Shown piece after piece: positions 1 to 11,300 of a DNA stretch of 64,000 nucleotides. The notes under the pieces are model-generated. The model did no database searches. It saw nothing but the letters and a program-made list of their open reading frames with translations, and had not been told where the DNA came from. The position numbers and the translations under genes are program-made. The stretch spans positions 8,060,001 through 8,124,000 of the forward strand of contig OZ176050.1 of assembly GCA_964247055.1 (NCBI GenBank). Direction: 5' to 3'. The DNA comes from Paragordius varius. Its lineage: Eukaryota > Nematomorpha. Each line of letters starts with the position of its first letter. Position 1 is the stretch's first letter.

Positions 1-2489
1 TGTTTTCAATTTTAAACACGAAGTTTTTCTTTAAAACTAATACTTTTGTTTAACGTTTTTTTGGATTAAATAAAATTTAAAACTTTGTTTTATTATTCTG
101 CACAAATCTAAAAACATTTAGAAAAATTAAATATTACGACTTGATCTTTTTGACTATTACTAATGGTGAAAATGCGACAATTATTTTATAAACATCAAAT
201 TGATAAATTAATAGACAATCATAAATATACCTGATATTCGAATTTTAGTTTTTTGACTAGTTTAAGTGCGTTTCATAATTTACTGAAAAACCACAATTCA
301 AAGTATGGATGAAAATATAAAAAAATTGGTGTACATTTATATATCCTTATTTTTTTAAGAAAGGCAATAAAAAATAATTTATCTTTTAAAACAATGGAAT
401 AAACAACAAAAAAAGAATTTATATATTTTTTTCATTTAAAACAATACTTTTGTTTAACAAATCAATAAAACCAACAAATGTTGCGTAATTATGGTTGTAT
501 AAAATCTTTAAACTATAACTGATTTTTGTTATCAATTTGTTTGGAGAATATAAATAAGAAAAATATGGAATTGGCTTGTGTATTCCATATCAGACAATCA
601 ATAAAGGTCAAAACTTTTTGTTTTAAACCAGTGGTACTAAAGGGCCGATTACATGTCTCAAGGACCGTGCACCATAAAACACCGACTTATAAAAGTTTGA
701 CTTAAATTTTTTTAATCAACAAGAATTGGCGCCTAAATCTGCAATCAGTATTACACCCATTTTAATCGATAATATTGTTTATAAATGAAAACAAATTACC
801 TCAAATTTATATGTGAAAAAATACATATTTAAAACCGCTAAAAAGCAAATGAATTTCTACATTCATTGATTAAGAAAGATAAATTATCTTAGTCCAGAAT
901 CGTAAAGTAACACATTGCATTAAATATATTTTTATGAGGACAACAAAAGATCCAGAAATTGTGGCTATTTTGCAACTAGCTATAAAATCTAATGTAACAA
1001 GATCGCATCTAAGAATTAAAATCCCATAAATTTTTGCACTTCTGTTGAACTTTGGAATCAAAAGCCGTTATTTAAAAGAATTGAAAGGTATAAATTAAAT
1101 TAAATTTTTATTTACCCTTACTTATATTCTGTTTACTTCAAATTGAAATATATCTCCCCTGAAGATAATATTAAACCATAAACAGTATTTATGTGAAAAA
1201 GAATATAAAGATAGTGTATTCTTATCGCCGCCCTTAGCGTCAAGATTCCGTTCTTTAATTTTAATATGTCTTTATATACATGTAATCAAAAATTAAATTA
1301 TATTTTCAACGCCCATCAAATAACTGGTGCAATAATAAAAATATTAAACAAACAAAAGCTCTATATAAAATCTCCGAGTTAAATAAATTTTACACATAAT
1401 CTGAAAACAATCAATCGCAATTCAACAGGTAGCATAATAATGTGAAATATGATATGATCAGATAAATAGAAAGTTTAAAAGTTCCTCGAAATCTTTACCA
1501 TCTTTGATTGAGCAGCTCAGTCGATTTTTTTCATTTTCCGCTTATGGTGACTTTTTAGCTTATAAGATATAAATAGCCCAAATATGGTTGCTCTTTAATA
1601 TATCATTCCAAGGTATTATTAACAAATAATATAAATAAATTTATGTGTTTCTTTATTTATTTCAAACAGAAGTTTATTTTTTGAATAGCACACATTTTTT
1701 AAATGAATATAAAATTAAATTTAAATAATTTCAATATGACCTTCATTAATGAAATATTATTAAGATTGAATTTTTTAAATAACCTAAATTAGACCTTAGT
1801 TTGTAACCGGAAGCAATACCCGTTAATCAAGTTCAAACATTATAAACATTAGTACACAACAAGATTTATTTAGACATTATCTAATAATATGATTTGAATA
1901 TTTTAGCCAAAATTTGAGCTTGGCCTGTGTACAGCATGATTGCCATATAAAATATTGTCATATGTTATCCGGTTAAATTTTAAATGGTTGTTTCAAAGTC
2001 ACGGCCATTTATAATCGATTAGACCTAAAAGCATGGGCACATAATTATTTTTAAGGCAGGTTTAAATATATATAAGGGTGAAGTTAGATACTTTCTAAAG
2101 GTAGCATTATGTGGCATTTAGTAAAATTTCTTTTTTGAATAACTACGGCTTGTTTCGTTTACTATAAAATAATGTATAAAACGCCCGATTAACACACCCT
2201 TCGCTTACATACATAAAAGTATGGGGGTGATAAAACCCACATAAAACATTCAGTTTGAAAAATACGATTGATTAAAACAATGGGTGTTAACAAAAAAAAC
2301 TCTATATAAAAGGAATCGCCATTGCTTCGTAGTAATTGTAAACTTGAATCTTCACAACACCATTATATTAAATAAAATTGGAAAATGAACGATGTAACTT
2401 TTTAAGCCCCAAAATTGTATTTGTATATATATAACGCTTAGGGTTTTTTAAAGCCATTTGAATATTTATAGCTTGAAAGAGTTTTACAT
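1..2489. other. Gene-free AT-rich stretch
   Basis: I see no exon with family similarity, no tRNA and no element with clear ends here. The short open frames lack recognisable motifs or splice logic. The 3' part is presumably the promoter and 5' UTR of the APC10 gene. Confidence 0.5.
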
Positions 2490-3051
2490 ATGATTGATTT
2501 ACCAAAAAATTTAACTGATCTAACCAAATCAGGAGTATGGACAGTTTCATCATCGATGTCAGGTAAAAATGTATTTAATTTTAGTCAACGATATTAATAA
2601 TATGCTGGACGATAATTTAGATACATATTGGCAATCTTGTGGACCGCAGCCCCATATAATAGATGTGGCTTTCCCTCAACGCTGTAAAATAACCAAAGTT
2701 TGTCTCTACACAGACTATAAAATTGATGAAAGTTACACACCAAATAGGTTGGATAACACCTAATAATAATCTAGATTTAAAATTAAATATGGAACAAATG
2801 TAACTGATTTGGAAACGTGTTTTTATAATGAATTTTTAGAACCAAGTGGGTGGATTGTAATGAATTGCAAACCTCTTTCCAGACTACACACAAATTTAAA
2901 TTATATCAACGCCTTTCATTTACAAATAATAATTTTATCTAATCATATGAACGGAAGAGATACTCATTTGCGGCAAATAAAAATTTATGGTCTACCGATA
3001 GTTGATAACACAAAAAAATCATTTTTAGACGTAATAAAATATATAAAATGA
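2490..3051 (+). CDS. ANAPC10: Anaphase-promoting complex subunit 10 (DOC domain)
   Basis: APC10/Doc1 is the substrate-recognition cofactor of the anaphase-promoting complex, forming the D-box receptor with Cdc20/Cdh1 in mitosis. Exons inferred: 2490-2562, 2585-2747, 2775-3051, giving 170 residues (human protein 185). The DOC beta-sandwich is nearly complete: DDNLDTYWQS, DESYTPN, EPSGW and the hallmark NGRDTHLRQIKIY are all present. Introns are 22 nt (2563-2584) and 27 nt (2748-2774), both GT-AG; the first shifts frame and the second carries an in-frame stop if retained, so both must be removed. The N-terminus is shorter than in human and the start ATG at 2490 is the first in frame. The human Ile-Arg tail that docks on APC3 is replaced by an ending in Ile-Lys. 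The gene converges on PSMG1, with 12 bp between stop codons. Confidence 0.93.
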
Positions 3052-3063
3052 TAATTAAATTTA
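3052..3063. other. 12-bp gap between convergent stop codons (APC10 / PSMG1)
   Basis: Only 12 A/T-rich bases separate the APC10 stop (+) from the PSMG1 stop (-). Any 3' UTR or polyadenylation site of either gene must therefore lie inside the other gene, so the two transcripts overlap tail to tail. Confidence 0.85.
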
Positions 3064-3960
3064 TTATGTAAACAAAGCTTGTTTATCGTTGGATCTGATC
3101 AAATAATCCATTCTCTTAACAATTTCTTCGTCCGATAATTGCAACTGCATATTTTATAAATAAAAATACTTTTTTAAGGTCAGACCAGTCAGGAAAAGTA
3201 AACAAAATTTTGAAGCTCTTAATAGCAGGAATATCCAGATAGAAATTTTCACTATATGATAGTAACAACATGCAAGGTTTATGAAAGACTTGGCAACGCG
3301 TCATAACTAAAAATTAGATTGAAATACTTGATGCCGCTAATCCTGATACAATGCTTGGTTGTTCTAAAGTTAAAATTTTTGAATCTTTAAGAGAATAAGA
3401 ATCCGTAGTAAGAGTGCGCATTACAGGCCATTCAACATTAGATGTATTATATTTTAATTGACTAGCATGCATATGCATAATTATTCCTATTTTACTATTA
3501 GAAGAATCAATATTTAATAAATTAAACAGCTAGAGATTTATACATCAACAAACCTTAGTTGTAAGAGGACAAAGAATATTGGAATCAATGTTTTCTGGTA
3601 CATGAATTATATAACAATTGGCAGATGTATAAATTTTAATGACAAGTTTCACCTAAGTTGTAATTATAATTTACTTTTACTGAATTTTTAAGATATTCAA
3701 AATTAACAGTTGTTAAGTGTTCTTTTTCTATAAAGAGGTTGGTAAAGGCTAAATGTTAAAATATGTTTTACCAATAGCGTTTGAATCTAAAGCGAATAAA
3801 AAACGGTTAAACTTTAGGTTAGTTAGTGCATTCGAATCTGTATTCACGAATCTAAAAATTATTATAAAAGATACTCATATTCGTCATCATCAGATTCATC
3901 TTCAAACTCATCTACAGCTCTCGAAGCTGGGAACCGTATATCGCCCCAATTAAATGTCAT
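3064..3960 (-). CDS. PSMG1: Proteasome assembly chaperone 1 (PAC1)
   Basis: PSMG1 pairs with PSMG2 to chaperone the early 20S proteasome alpha ring. Seven exons inferred on the minus strand: 3960-3875, 3851-3772, 3748-3675, 3652-3554, 3529-3328, 3306-3170, 3144-3064, total 252 residues (human 288). The six introns are 23, 23, 22, 24, 21 and 25 nt, all GT-AG, and all break the frame or bring a stop if kept. Similarity to human PAC1 runs along the chain: an N-terminal core with SNAIAFTNLF matching the human NNAVAF region, LEQPSIVSGLAAS matching LEQPNIVHDLPAA, then RCQVFHKPCMLL, and a final segment ending in aromatic-Thr as in human. An acidic EDESDDDEYE patch sits near residue 25. The third intron could alternatively be 28 nt using an earlier donor; the frame is the same either way. 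Confidence 0.9.
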
Positions 3961-4142
3961 ATTGTTACTTTTTTGGCAGAATTTTTTGATATAAACCAGT
4001 TACACTCACCAAAAAATAAAGGGCAAAAAAATACTTTTCTTGTCTCAAGAGGCGTAAACCAAATACCTATATATAACAAGCTATTTGACACTTTTCTCCA
4101 AATAAGTATAACGAAATAAATAATTCAGGGCCATCAAATACT

Positions 4143-4725
4143 TTAACACTTCGATTCAAATTGAGGTATCTAAATACCCCAGACTAAATTTAAATTAATA
4201 TTTTTAATAAACTACTGAAGGAAACGGCACCAATTTAAATTTATGCTTCTATCCTAGTAAAATTAATATAAATATACCAAAATATTTTAATAAAATATGG
4301 TTTTAAAAAAAAGTTCCATGTCAAACTAATTCGACGCCATTATTTTACAAAATTTTTGCAAAATACGTCTTCATTAATTTTAAGGGTAAAATTTAAGCCT
4401 ATTTTTTATTTAAATTACATCTAACATTTATAGAAATAGGAAAACGGTTTATTTTATATTATTTTTTTATTATACTATTTCACAAATGTCACGTTAACGA
4501 AATTTTTGCCTTTCGGATTAGCCTAAAATAGGTAATTTCAAGTATTTTTGAATAATTTTTTTTTATATATTTCGGTTTAAATATGTTATATAAGTGCAAA
4601 ATTTTGCCATGGTTTCGTTTCATTCCATACATTTTAAAGTATTTGATTTTACACAGGCCTGGGGTAGCCAACTACCCCAATTTAAATCGAAGGACTAAAA
4701 TGAGTGTGTTGTATCCAAGTGTTAA
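4143..4725 (+). repeat. TTAA-flanked MITE, copy A
   Basis: A 583-bp non-coding element bounded by TTAA on both sides (4143-4146 and 4722-4725). Outer ends read CACTTCGATTC on the left and CCAAGTG on the right. Inside are inverted arms related to TTCGATTCAAATTGGGGTA, each followed by a short palindrome of the form GGGGTA..TACCCC. No protein is encoded. It shares sequence end to end with copies at 5393, 27925 (inverted) and 60510 (inverted, shortened). TTAA target duplication is the habit of piggyBac-type transposases; the termini are not the classical piggyBac CCC, so the superfamily is an inference. Confidence 0.82.
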
Positions 4726-5392
4726 GCCGCATGCCTGTGATTTGATTATTATTCATAAAAGGCCACAAAATGCATTTTTGGTTATATTTTAGAAAAATAT
4801 TTGTATGATGTACCCGAAAAGGCATTGAAATGTTAAAGTTTATATTTAAATATCAAACCTAATTTTCTTAACAATATAAATTGCCCCGAAATTGCGGAAA
4901 AATTTGAGGTATTTTTTTTCAAAAATAACATTAAAAATATATGTTTTGGAAACGCCAACCCCGTAAATCCAGAGAATACATGTTTGTAAATTTAAACCAA
5001 TATCATAGGTATTTTAACATAGTTCAAAATCAATCGAATGCCCAAGGAAAGATTAATAACAATACTTCACCACCTTTCCACTTTTTTGTACTAGTTTACA
5101 TTTTAGGTGTTTTATGTCCCAGATCTCAATTATAATTAACTACAGTTTTGAATGTTATTTTAGCTAAAATTTAATTAACAAATATGTTTCTCATGTATTA
5201 GATAAAATGGCTTATATTTTTTACAGTTTTGTGACTAGAGTCTAAAATTGGGATAGGTTTATAATACGATTGAAACAAACAGCTGATAAAAATATATCAA
5301 GTTTTTTCTGGTAAAATGTAGTCTAAAAGATATGGTAAATATTTACATTTCCTAACCATAGTATAGATATTTTTGCTTGTTGCATTAGCGAT

Positions 5393-5798
5393 TTAACACT
5401 TCGATTCAAATTTAGGTATCTAAATACCCCAGACTATATTTAAGTTGATATTTTAAAAAAATCTACTGAACGAAACGGTCCGAATCTAAATTTGTGTTTC
5501 TATCCTAATAAAACTATATAAATAAACCGAAATATCTAAATAAAACAGAAGTTTCTTGTCAAACTACTTGGACGCCATTTTTATTTTACATCATTTTTGC
5601 AAAATACGTGCTTATTTGATTCTAAGCCAATTAAATTTACTTTTATTAAAATCAGATTTAACATGAATATAAACAAAAAAGTGTTTTTTTTGTAATATTT
5701 TTATATTTAGCATTTGCATACATGTCATGTTGTCAATGGGTATCCAACTACCCAATTTGGATCGAAGGACTGATGAATGTGTGATATCCAAGTGTTAA
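5393..5798 (+). repeat. TTAA-flanked MITE, copy B
   Basis: Same family and orientation as the element at 4143, with TTAA at 5393-5396 and 5795-5798. It is 406 bp, shorter by internal loss in the middle-right part. The terminal CACTTCGATTC and the right-hand block ATCGAAGGACT followed by ATCCAAGTG are retained. Confidence 0.8.
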
Positions 5799-5989
5799 AA
5801 AATTAACAAAAATGGCACCAAAAAAGTTTAAGATGACGATTTTTTACCCTTTTAATTTTTTTTAAAAAAATGTATAATGCGCTTAAAGGCTAATGAAACC
5901 ATATTTTTAAATTATAAATCGCTGTGGGATATAAAACCCAAAACGTAATGGACTGTTAAAAGGCATATTACACAGGATTCACAAAAAAT

Positions 5990-7265
5990 TTTCTGATGAA
6001 ATATAACTAAATATATGATCATCATATGCTTTTGGTTTTAGCCATTACGAGTGATATAAGGAAGATATTACTACGTTTGTTTGAGGTAATTGCTCCATAT
6101 CTGAAAATGGCAAAACTTAGCAAATTATGAAACATTTGTTTTGAAAGCTATATGCATCATTTTGATTCTAAATGTATCAAAAACCAGTAAAAAGCAACAC
6201 ATTATTATAATTTAATTAAGGGTGTTGAAAGTGTCAAATTTTTGGACTTGTCCAAAATGACCAAGTTTTCTTAAACTAAACGCAAAAATGCCGATATTGC
6301 GCGATATATTGTGCTAAATTTGGATAAAGTTTTTTCCGAAAAAATGGATATCTTTTAAATTGTAGCTAAATTATGGGGAATCCTGTTTTATGGTTATTTA
6401 GAAGCATGGTGGAAACGGTAAATAACACTTTAACATCACAACGACCAAAATAAATATAATAATTAAATATATGTTTTCTGATAGATAACTGTCTCAGGAT
6501 TCTCACGGTGATTTAGGTTTTGAACCTTATGAGTGATATTATATATTAGAATAAAATATGGAAGATATTTAGCTTTCACTAAAAAATATTTATCTAGCAT
6601 AACATGCACATTAAAATTCTCTTAAAATATATATTTTTATAGATAAATGTATCAGAATTCTTGCTTTTGGACCTTACGAGTGATGCTATATGTAAAAAAT
6701 GGTATTTGCGCACACTTTGCTATTTAATTTTTCTGGTGAAAGCTAAATGCTTCCTTCCAAAAATATCAATATCATAAACTATATATAAAGAGCAAAATTT
6801 ATAAAATTTTAGATGTCGGCTCCAAAAGTTTCAAACAATAGGCTTGTTTTCTTAAAGATTTCGCGATAAGAATATATACCATTTACAGTTCAAATTTACC
6901 CTTAAACAATTATGTTTTCGAACTATAACTCATTATTAATATGAAATATATCTTTATGGCATAGTTTATTATTTTTTCAGTAACATTTTAATTTTAAACA
7001 AAATTTTATTTTTAAAAATATATTGAAATATAGGTATTTTTAATTTTAAAAAACACATAATTTATTTAAGGGTGAATTTGAATTGTAAATGGTATATTAA
7101 TAAGTTGTAGATTAAGACCCAAAAAAGCATTTTGAAAATGCATTTGCTTGATGATTTAACAGAAATTTGTTAAAGCGATTAGTATTTTGAAGCAGTGGAA
7201 ACGTTATGAAATAATTTAGTTTTTTACTCGTAAGGCTTTAAACCAAAAACAATATGAGACTCTTG
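5990..7265. repeat. Interspersed-repeat cluster with a hairpin
   Basis: A motif resembling TTTTGGTTTTAGCCATTACGAGTGATAT recurs in decayed form near 6020-6060, 6515-6540, 6663-6695 and inverted near 7215-7250; another inverted relative lies near 35535. Within the cluster 6877-6916 and 7053-7092 form an inverted repeat with arms of about 40 bp and a loop of about 135 bp. No coding potential is seen. It looks like nested non-autonomous DNA elements whose outer ends I could not define. Confidence 0.5.
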
Positions 7266-7271
7266 ATATGT

Positions 7272-7340
7272 CAGGGCTTCGAACCGGATCAAAAAAGTGG
7301 AACCGAAACCAAGCTGGTTCCTTAGGTTCCAGCTGACCCT
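7272..7340. repeat. GGTTCC-rich short element
   Basis: Starts with CAGGGCTTCGAACC and ends with GGTTCCAGCTGACCCT, an imperfect terminal inversion, with further GGAACC/GGTTCC motifs inside. It resembles the better-defined element at 36168 and may be a reduced member of that hAT-like family. Confidence 0.4.
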
Positions 7341-7439
7341 TGAATAAAATGGCGACAATTAAAATGGTGTTAAAACACTTTAATGCATTATAAATATTTC
7401 AAAACACCAATGATGCTGAACATCATAATACTCTTGGAA

Positions 7440-7660
7440 ATAAGGAATTTTTGAAATTTTAAAACTGGAAAATGTACATACATTGCAATTTTCTCTAGTT
7501 CTTGCCAATTGGATAGATTTATTAAGAAAAATTGTTTAGGAAATATTAATTTTATTAAATTTTGTGGGCATATTTTTATAATTTAATTTCCAAATTTTTT
7601 GCGGTCCGCACCTAAATCGGAGGGGCGCGTGTTGACCACCCCACTTATAGAAATTCTGTT
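7440..7660 (-). repeat. Decayed hAT-type MITE (family of 57888)
   Basis: The reverse strand matches the element at 57888-58183, sharing the blocks CAACACGCG.CCC, AACAATTTTTCTTAATA and AATTGGCAAGAACTA in the same order. Ends are eroded and no target duplication is evident, so it is older than the 57888 copy. Confidence 0.6.
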
Positions 7661-8275
7661 TATATAGTGATATTTTTAATTTTCCGGTATAGATATCAAA
7701 ATTAAGATTCAGATATAACACATATCTAAGCATTAGTTTTACATAACCTACATATAATCGGTATAATTCTTGTAGCTAAAAATTTAGAATATAAAAATTA
7801 TATGACTTTAAGGGTTCACCTAACTCAAAATCCAATTCTCATTGACCCAGGAGCAAAGATATTCAAAGGCACCCATTATAAATTAAATCTAGATAAAAAA
7901 ACACTTTTCTACATAATTTGATATCGCTTAAAATTTGTTTTAGCATGGCTTGCAAAAAAACTAGTTCAAAGTCCATAAAATTCTGAAATTCTGGCAGCTC
8001 ATATGAAAAATTATTTAACAAATTTTTTTGTTGTTCTAAAAAATATTTTTTTAATAAATACGCCAAGCATGTTATCTAAAATCAATTTTTATGCTCTAAA
8101 TTGCGATGTTTAAATATCAAAGTTATCATAAAATGATTAAAACTTTTTAAAATAAAACAGCATCATAATAATATTTTTATGTAATATATTTTCTCCGATT
8201 TTTTGATTCCTGGTTATCATAAATAAAATAACTGCAAATAGAATTTTTGAAATGATATTATGCATGTGAAAGTTA

Positions 8276-8497
8276 CAAATTAAATTTATAAAGACAAAAC
8301 ATAAAAACTCAGATAAATATTTTTCAAAAGAGGAGAATATCGTGTCTTAAACTAATTTGCAAAATAGGGAATAGAGATCATTATGAAACTCAAATATAAA
8401 AGTGGGAATCAAGATGCGAAAAAGCATGGTTGTTTTTAATAAAATATTTGTCTTTTAATTTTTAGGCTTTGTCTGTATAAACACAATTTTTGCTGTA
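8276..8497. repeat. Inverted-repeat MITE (family of 37101), copy 1
   Basis: Left arm around 8276-8325 (contains AAAGACAAAACATAAAAA) and right arm around 8446-8497 (contains GGCTTTGTCTGTATAAACAC) are imperfect reverse complements. The same arms occur at 37101-37385. Non-coding. Confidence 0.6.
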
Positions 8498-9457
8498 TAT
8501 TTTGACACCTGTTAAAATGGGCAGCCGAGATAATTCTTTGATTTATGCAAAATTATTACATCAATATTTTGTCTAAAACGAATTATTAAACTTTGTTAAA
8601 ACGTATTTAAAGGTAAAGATATAAAACATATTTTGGAGTTTAAATTAAGAATTGGTGTTAAAAACGCACAATGAAATTACATGTAAAATATTTTAAGCGC
8701 TAAAAAGGGATTGAACTGTTTTTGTAGAATCGGAAGGACCACTATTCCCAAACTCATTATAAAATGTCCAAAAACGGTTCAATCTTTATGCCTTTTATAT
8801 GTTTGTGTTTTGTGTGTAATTTTTTATATCAAAATATTGGATTATCTAGAAATTAAAAAAATGGAACCAAAATCATTTACAAAAACAATGGAACCCAAAC
8901 GATTCTATCTGCATCCGCTTTTTATAATAAAATATGTAAAATTGCAAGAGAAAAGGATAGATTTAACATCGAAAACCAAAAAAGTTTCGAAAACAGCTAA
9001 TTTTAATTTTTGGGAAATATCCATCTTATAAACATGTAAAATCAATATAAAATACAATTGCACTATGTAATTTATCTTTTAATGATGATTAATGTTATTA
9101 AAAAGATTTATTATAATTTTAAAATAACATTGTCGTTTTGATTTTAATTTAGTTTGAACGCCAGAATACACCGCCTGCTTTTAAAATTAACCATAAAAGT
9201 CGCGTAAAATGTTTTTCTAATTCAAAATAAATACCAGATTAATTTAAAAGGCTATTGCAAATTTATTAAATTTAATATAATACTTTTCTTCAAGATTTTA
9301 TGCAAACAAAAAAAATAAATACTCAGAAATAAATTCAAACACTCAATATTTAAACATTTGAAATATAATGTTTTTTGTTTAAATGGCAATTAAATCTTGA
9401 AATCTTCGCATTGTCAGGCATGCTTATTTTTTATTTAATCTTTAGTATTCATCAAAT

Positions 9458-9623
9458 ATGCAAGGAGACCTTAGTCCCAAATCACCACATATAGTGATTC
9501 ATAATGAACCCAATGATATCGGAAAAAGGTAATTATCATTTTATAATAATCAATGGCATGATATATAAATAAAACAGAATAAATGATTACGTTATAGATT
9601 ACTCAGCAGGTATAAAATTATAA
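9458..9623 (+). CDS. Possible small two-exon gene or terminal exons of a larger one
   Basis: An open frame starting ATG at 9458 runs to a good donor after 9528 (AAAAAG then GTAATT). A candidate acceptor at 9577 lets the frame continue to a stop at 9621-9623, giving about 39 residues, including PHIVIHNEPND and DYVIDYSAGIKL. An acceptor-like TTTAG also sits just upstream at 9441-9445, so this may be the 3' end of a longer gene, or a 5' exon whose partners lie further along. The intron would be 49 nt. The last 25 bp overlap the DCTN5 coding end on the other strand. I do not recognise the protein; residue composition, not homology, is the argument. Confidence 0.25.
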
Positions 9624-10169
9624 TAATAATTTATGGTAAATTCTGTCATACAATGTTGGGTACATTCAGTGAGATTTTCATCTGAAACCTTACACGGTGA
9701 ACCGGAATAACTTTTAAATGAATCTATAACAGCTTCCGGGGGTACTACAGTGTTATCTTCTATGCGTGAACATTCTTTTATCACTGCTTTGCGAGCTGTA
9801 ACTATAAATCAATTTTTTACCTATAACACAATTTTTGCCAATATAAACATATGGGCCAATTTGAGCAGCGTTTATAATAGAATTTTCTCCAATAAATACA
9901 TTATTTCCAATGTAAAGTGGAAAAAATGCCACACCTTTCTCATATTTTTTGAATGGAGGTCTTAACACGACACCTTTTGATATTATTGAATATTCTCCGA
10001 TGCGAATCGCAGACAAATCACCTCGTAACATGGAATCATTTTCAATGATCACTTTTCCTAGTAAAACAATATTTTTCACTCCAGATAATATAGATTTTCG
10101 ACTAACCTTATTACCAGATTGTGTAATAATAAAGTCGCTTGGTTGATAAAATTTAAAATTCAAATCCAT
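9599..10169 (-). CDS. DCTN5: Dynactin subunit 5 (p25)
   Basis: p25 caps the pointed end of the dynactin Arp filament together with p27, p62 and Arp11, and helps dynein bind cargo. Two exons inferred: 10169-9821 and 9795-9599, joined across a 25-nt GT-AG intron (9820-9796) whose retention would shift the frame. The product is 181 residues against 182 in human. Left-handed beta-helix (hexapeptide) features are clear: SGNKVSRKSIL, RGDLSAIRIG, RPPFKK, KGVAFFPLYIG, NAAQIGPYVYIGKNCVIG and DNTVVPPEAV, then a C-terminal ECTQ segment as in vertebrate p25. The start matches the human start in position. The junction adds one residue relative to human. The last bases may overlap a small gene on the plus strand. 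Confidence 0.93.
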
Positions 10170-11268
10170 AAATTTTACATATTCAGTAATACATATGATA
10201 TAACTTATTTAAAAAATTTTAAAACTCAAGCGGCTTCTAAAAATTATATAGTTAGCTAAAAATCTATTGAGACATTAAAGTAAAGTTTCATGTTATTAAA
10301 ATAATTTATAATTTTGCAACACAATCTTTTAGTTATGAGTGTCTAGGATGATCTGTGATACTCATCAAAAAATTTAAAGGACAGTAAAAAATATTTATCT
10401 TGCACAAGAGCGGTTTATTATTTAATGCCGATAAAGCTTTTATATCATACTACTTCTAGATATTTATGTTTGAAATGAAAACATGAAAATATAAGTAATT
10501 TGGAGCCAGAAAAAAGCATATTCAGGGCCGCATGCAGCTTGTGATCCCGGTTTTTGGTACGACTAGTCTAGGTCATTTTATTGATTCGGTTCCTTTTATT
10601 CAAGATAAATGGCTATCCAAAGGAAATTCTTCAAGAAAACTTATAATTATTTTGACCTTAATCGTAAATAACTATATACCAACTCCGAAAGATTCTTATT
10701 TTGTTTTTTATAATATTTAACTATTGGTGGTTAGATAATTTTTAATTTGATGTTATGAGACACCAAATTACAATAAGTTTATTATAATTTAAAAGGATAA
10801 ATTTCAAACTTAAAAACTCCTTGGAACAGCTGTTTGATTTCAAATCAGCTTTCAATAAAATGATAATTTATAATGTAAAAATTTATTTATATTAGCCAAA
10901 CCTCCCACATAAAAAACAGTATAAAGCTCGGGGCGAAACGCTATTCAACATCCAACCGTTCTTAATAGGTAGTAAGGGAGTGTTAAAGCATATATGCTAT
11001 TTTTGAAAAAATAAATATGTATGTATAATTTAAATTTTTTACTCAATCGCCGTTTTGCTTGTATTTAGGGCAGTACCAAATAGATTACTGATTTAGAAAA
11101 ATAAAACGTATTTTGCCTTTCAAATATATTTTATAATAATATATATTAACAACTATATAATGAAGCCAAATAATAAATAATTTATAGATAGCCTAATGGC
11201 CGTCAAATATTTTGTTTTAATTTTGATTAATCGCATAGGATGATACATTTTATAATGACTCGTAAGCA

Positions 11269-11299
<31 letters not shown>
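11269..11299. repeat. Poly-C/poly-A tract
   Basis: A run of about 21 C followed by 10 A, a striking composition break in an AT-rich region. Length is uncertain because homopolymers are prone to assembly error. Confidence 0.85.

Positions 11300-11300
<1 letters not shown>

Noticed and set aside
3753-3953. 66-codon plus-strand frame
   Set aside because: It covers PSMG1 exons 1-2 antisense, including their micro-introns, with no independent support.
7863-8104. Micro-intron gene suggested by GTATTT...TTTTAG after ATGCTTGGC on the minus strand
   Set aside because: The only open upstream frame is phase 0, and joining it to the downstream frame gives an early stop; no homology.
8711-9031. 106-codon plus-strand frame as a gene
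   Set aside because: Composition is Lys/Ile/Phe low complexity, no motif, and parts resemble the GGAACC repeat family.
9750-10146. Plus-strand frames across DCTN5
   Set aside because: Shadows of DCTN5 exon 1 on the minus strand.
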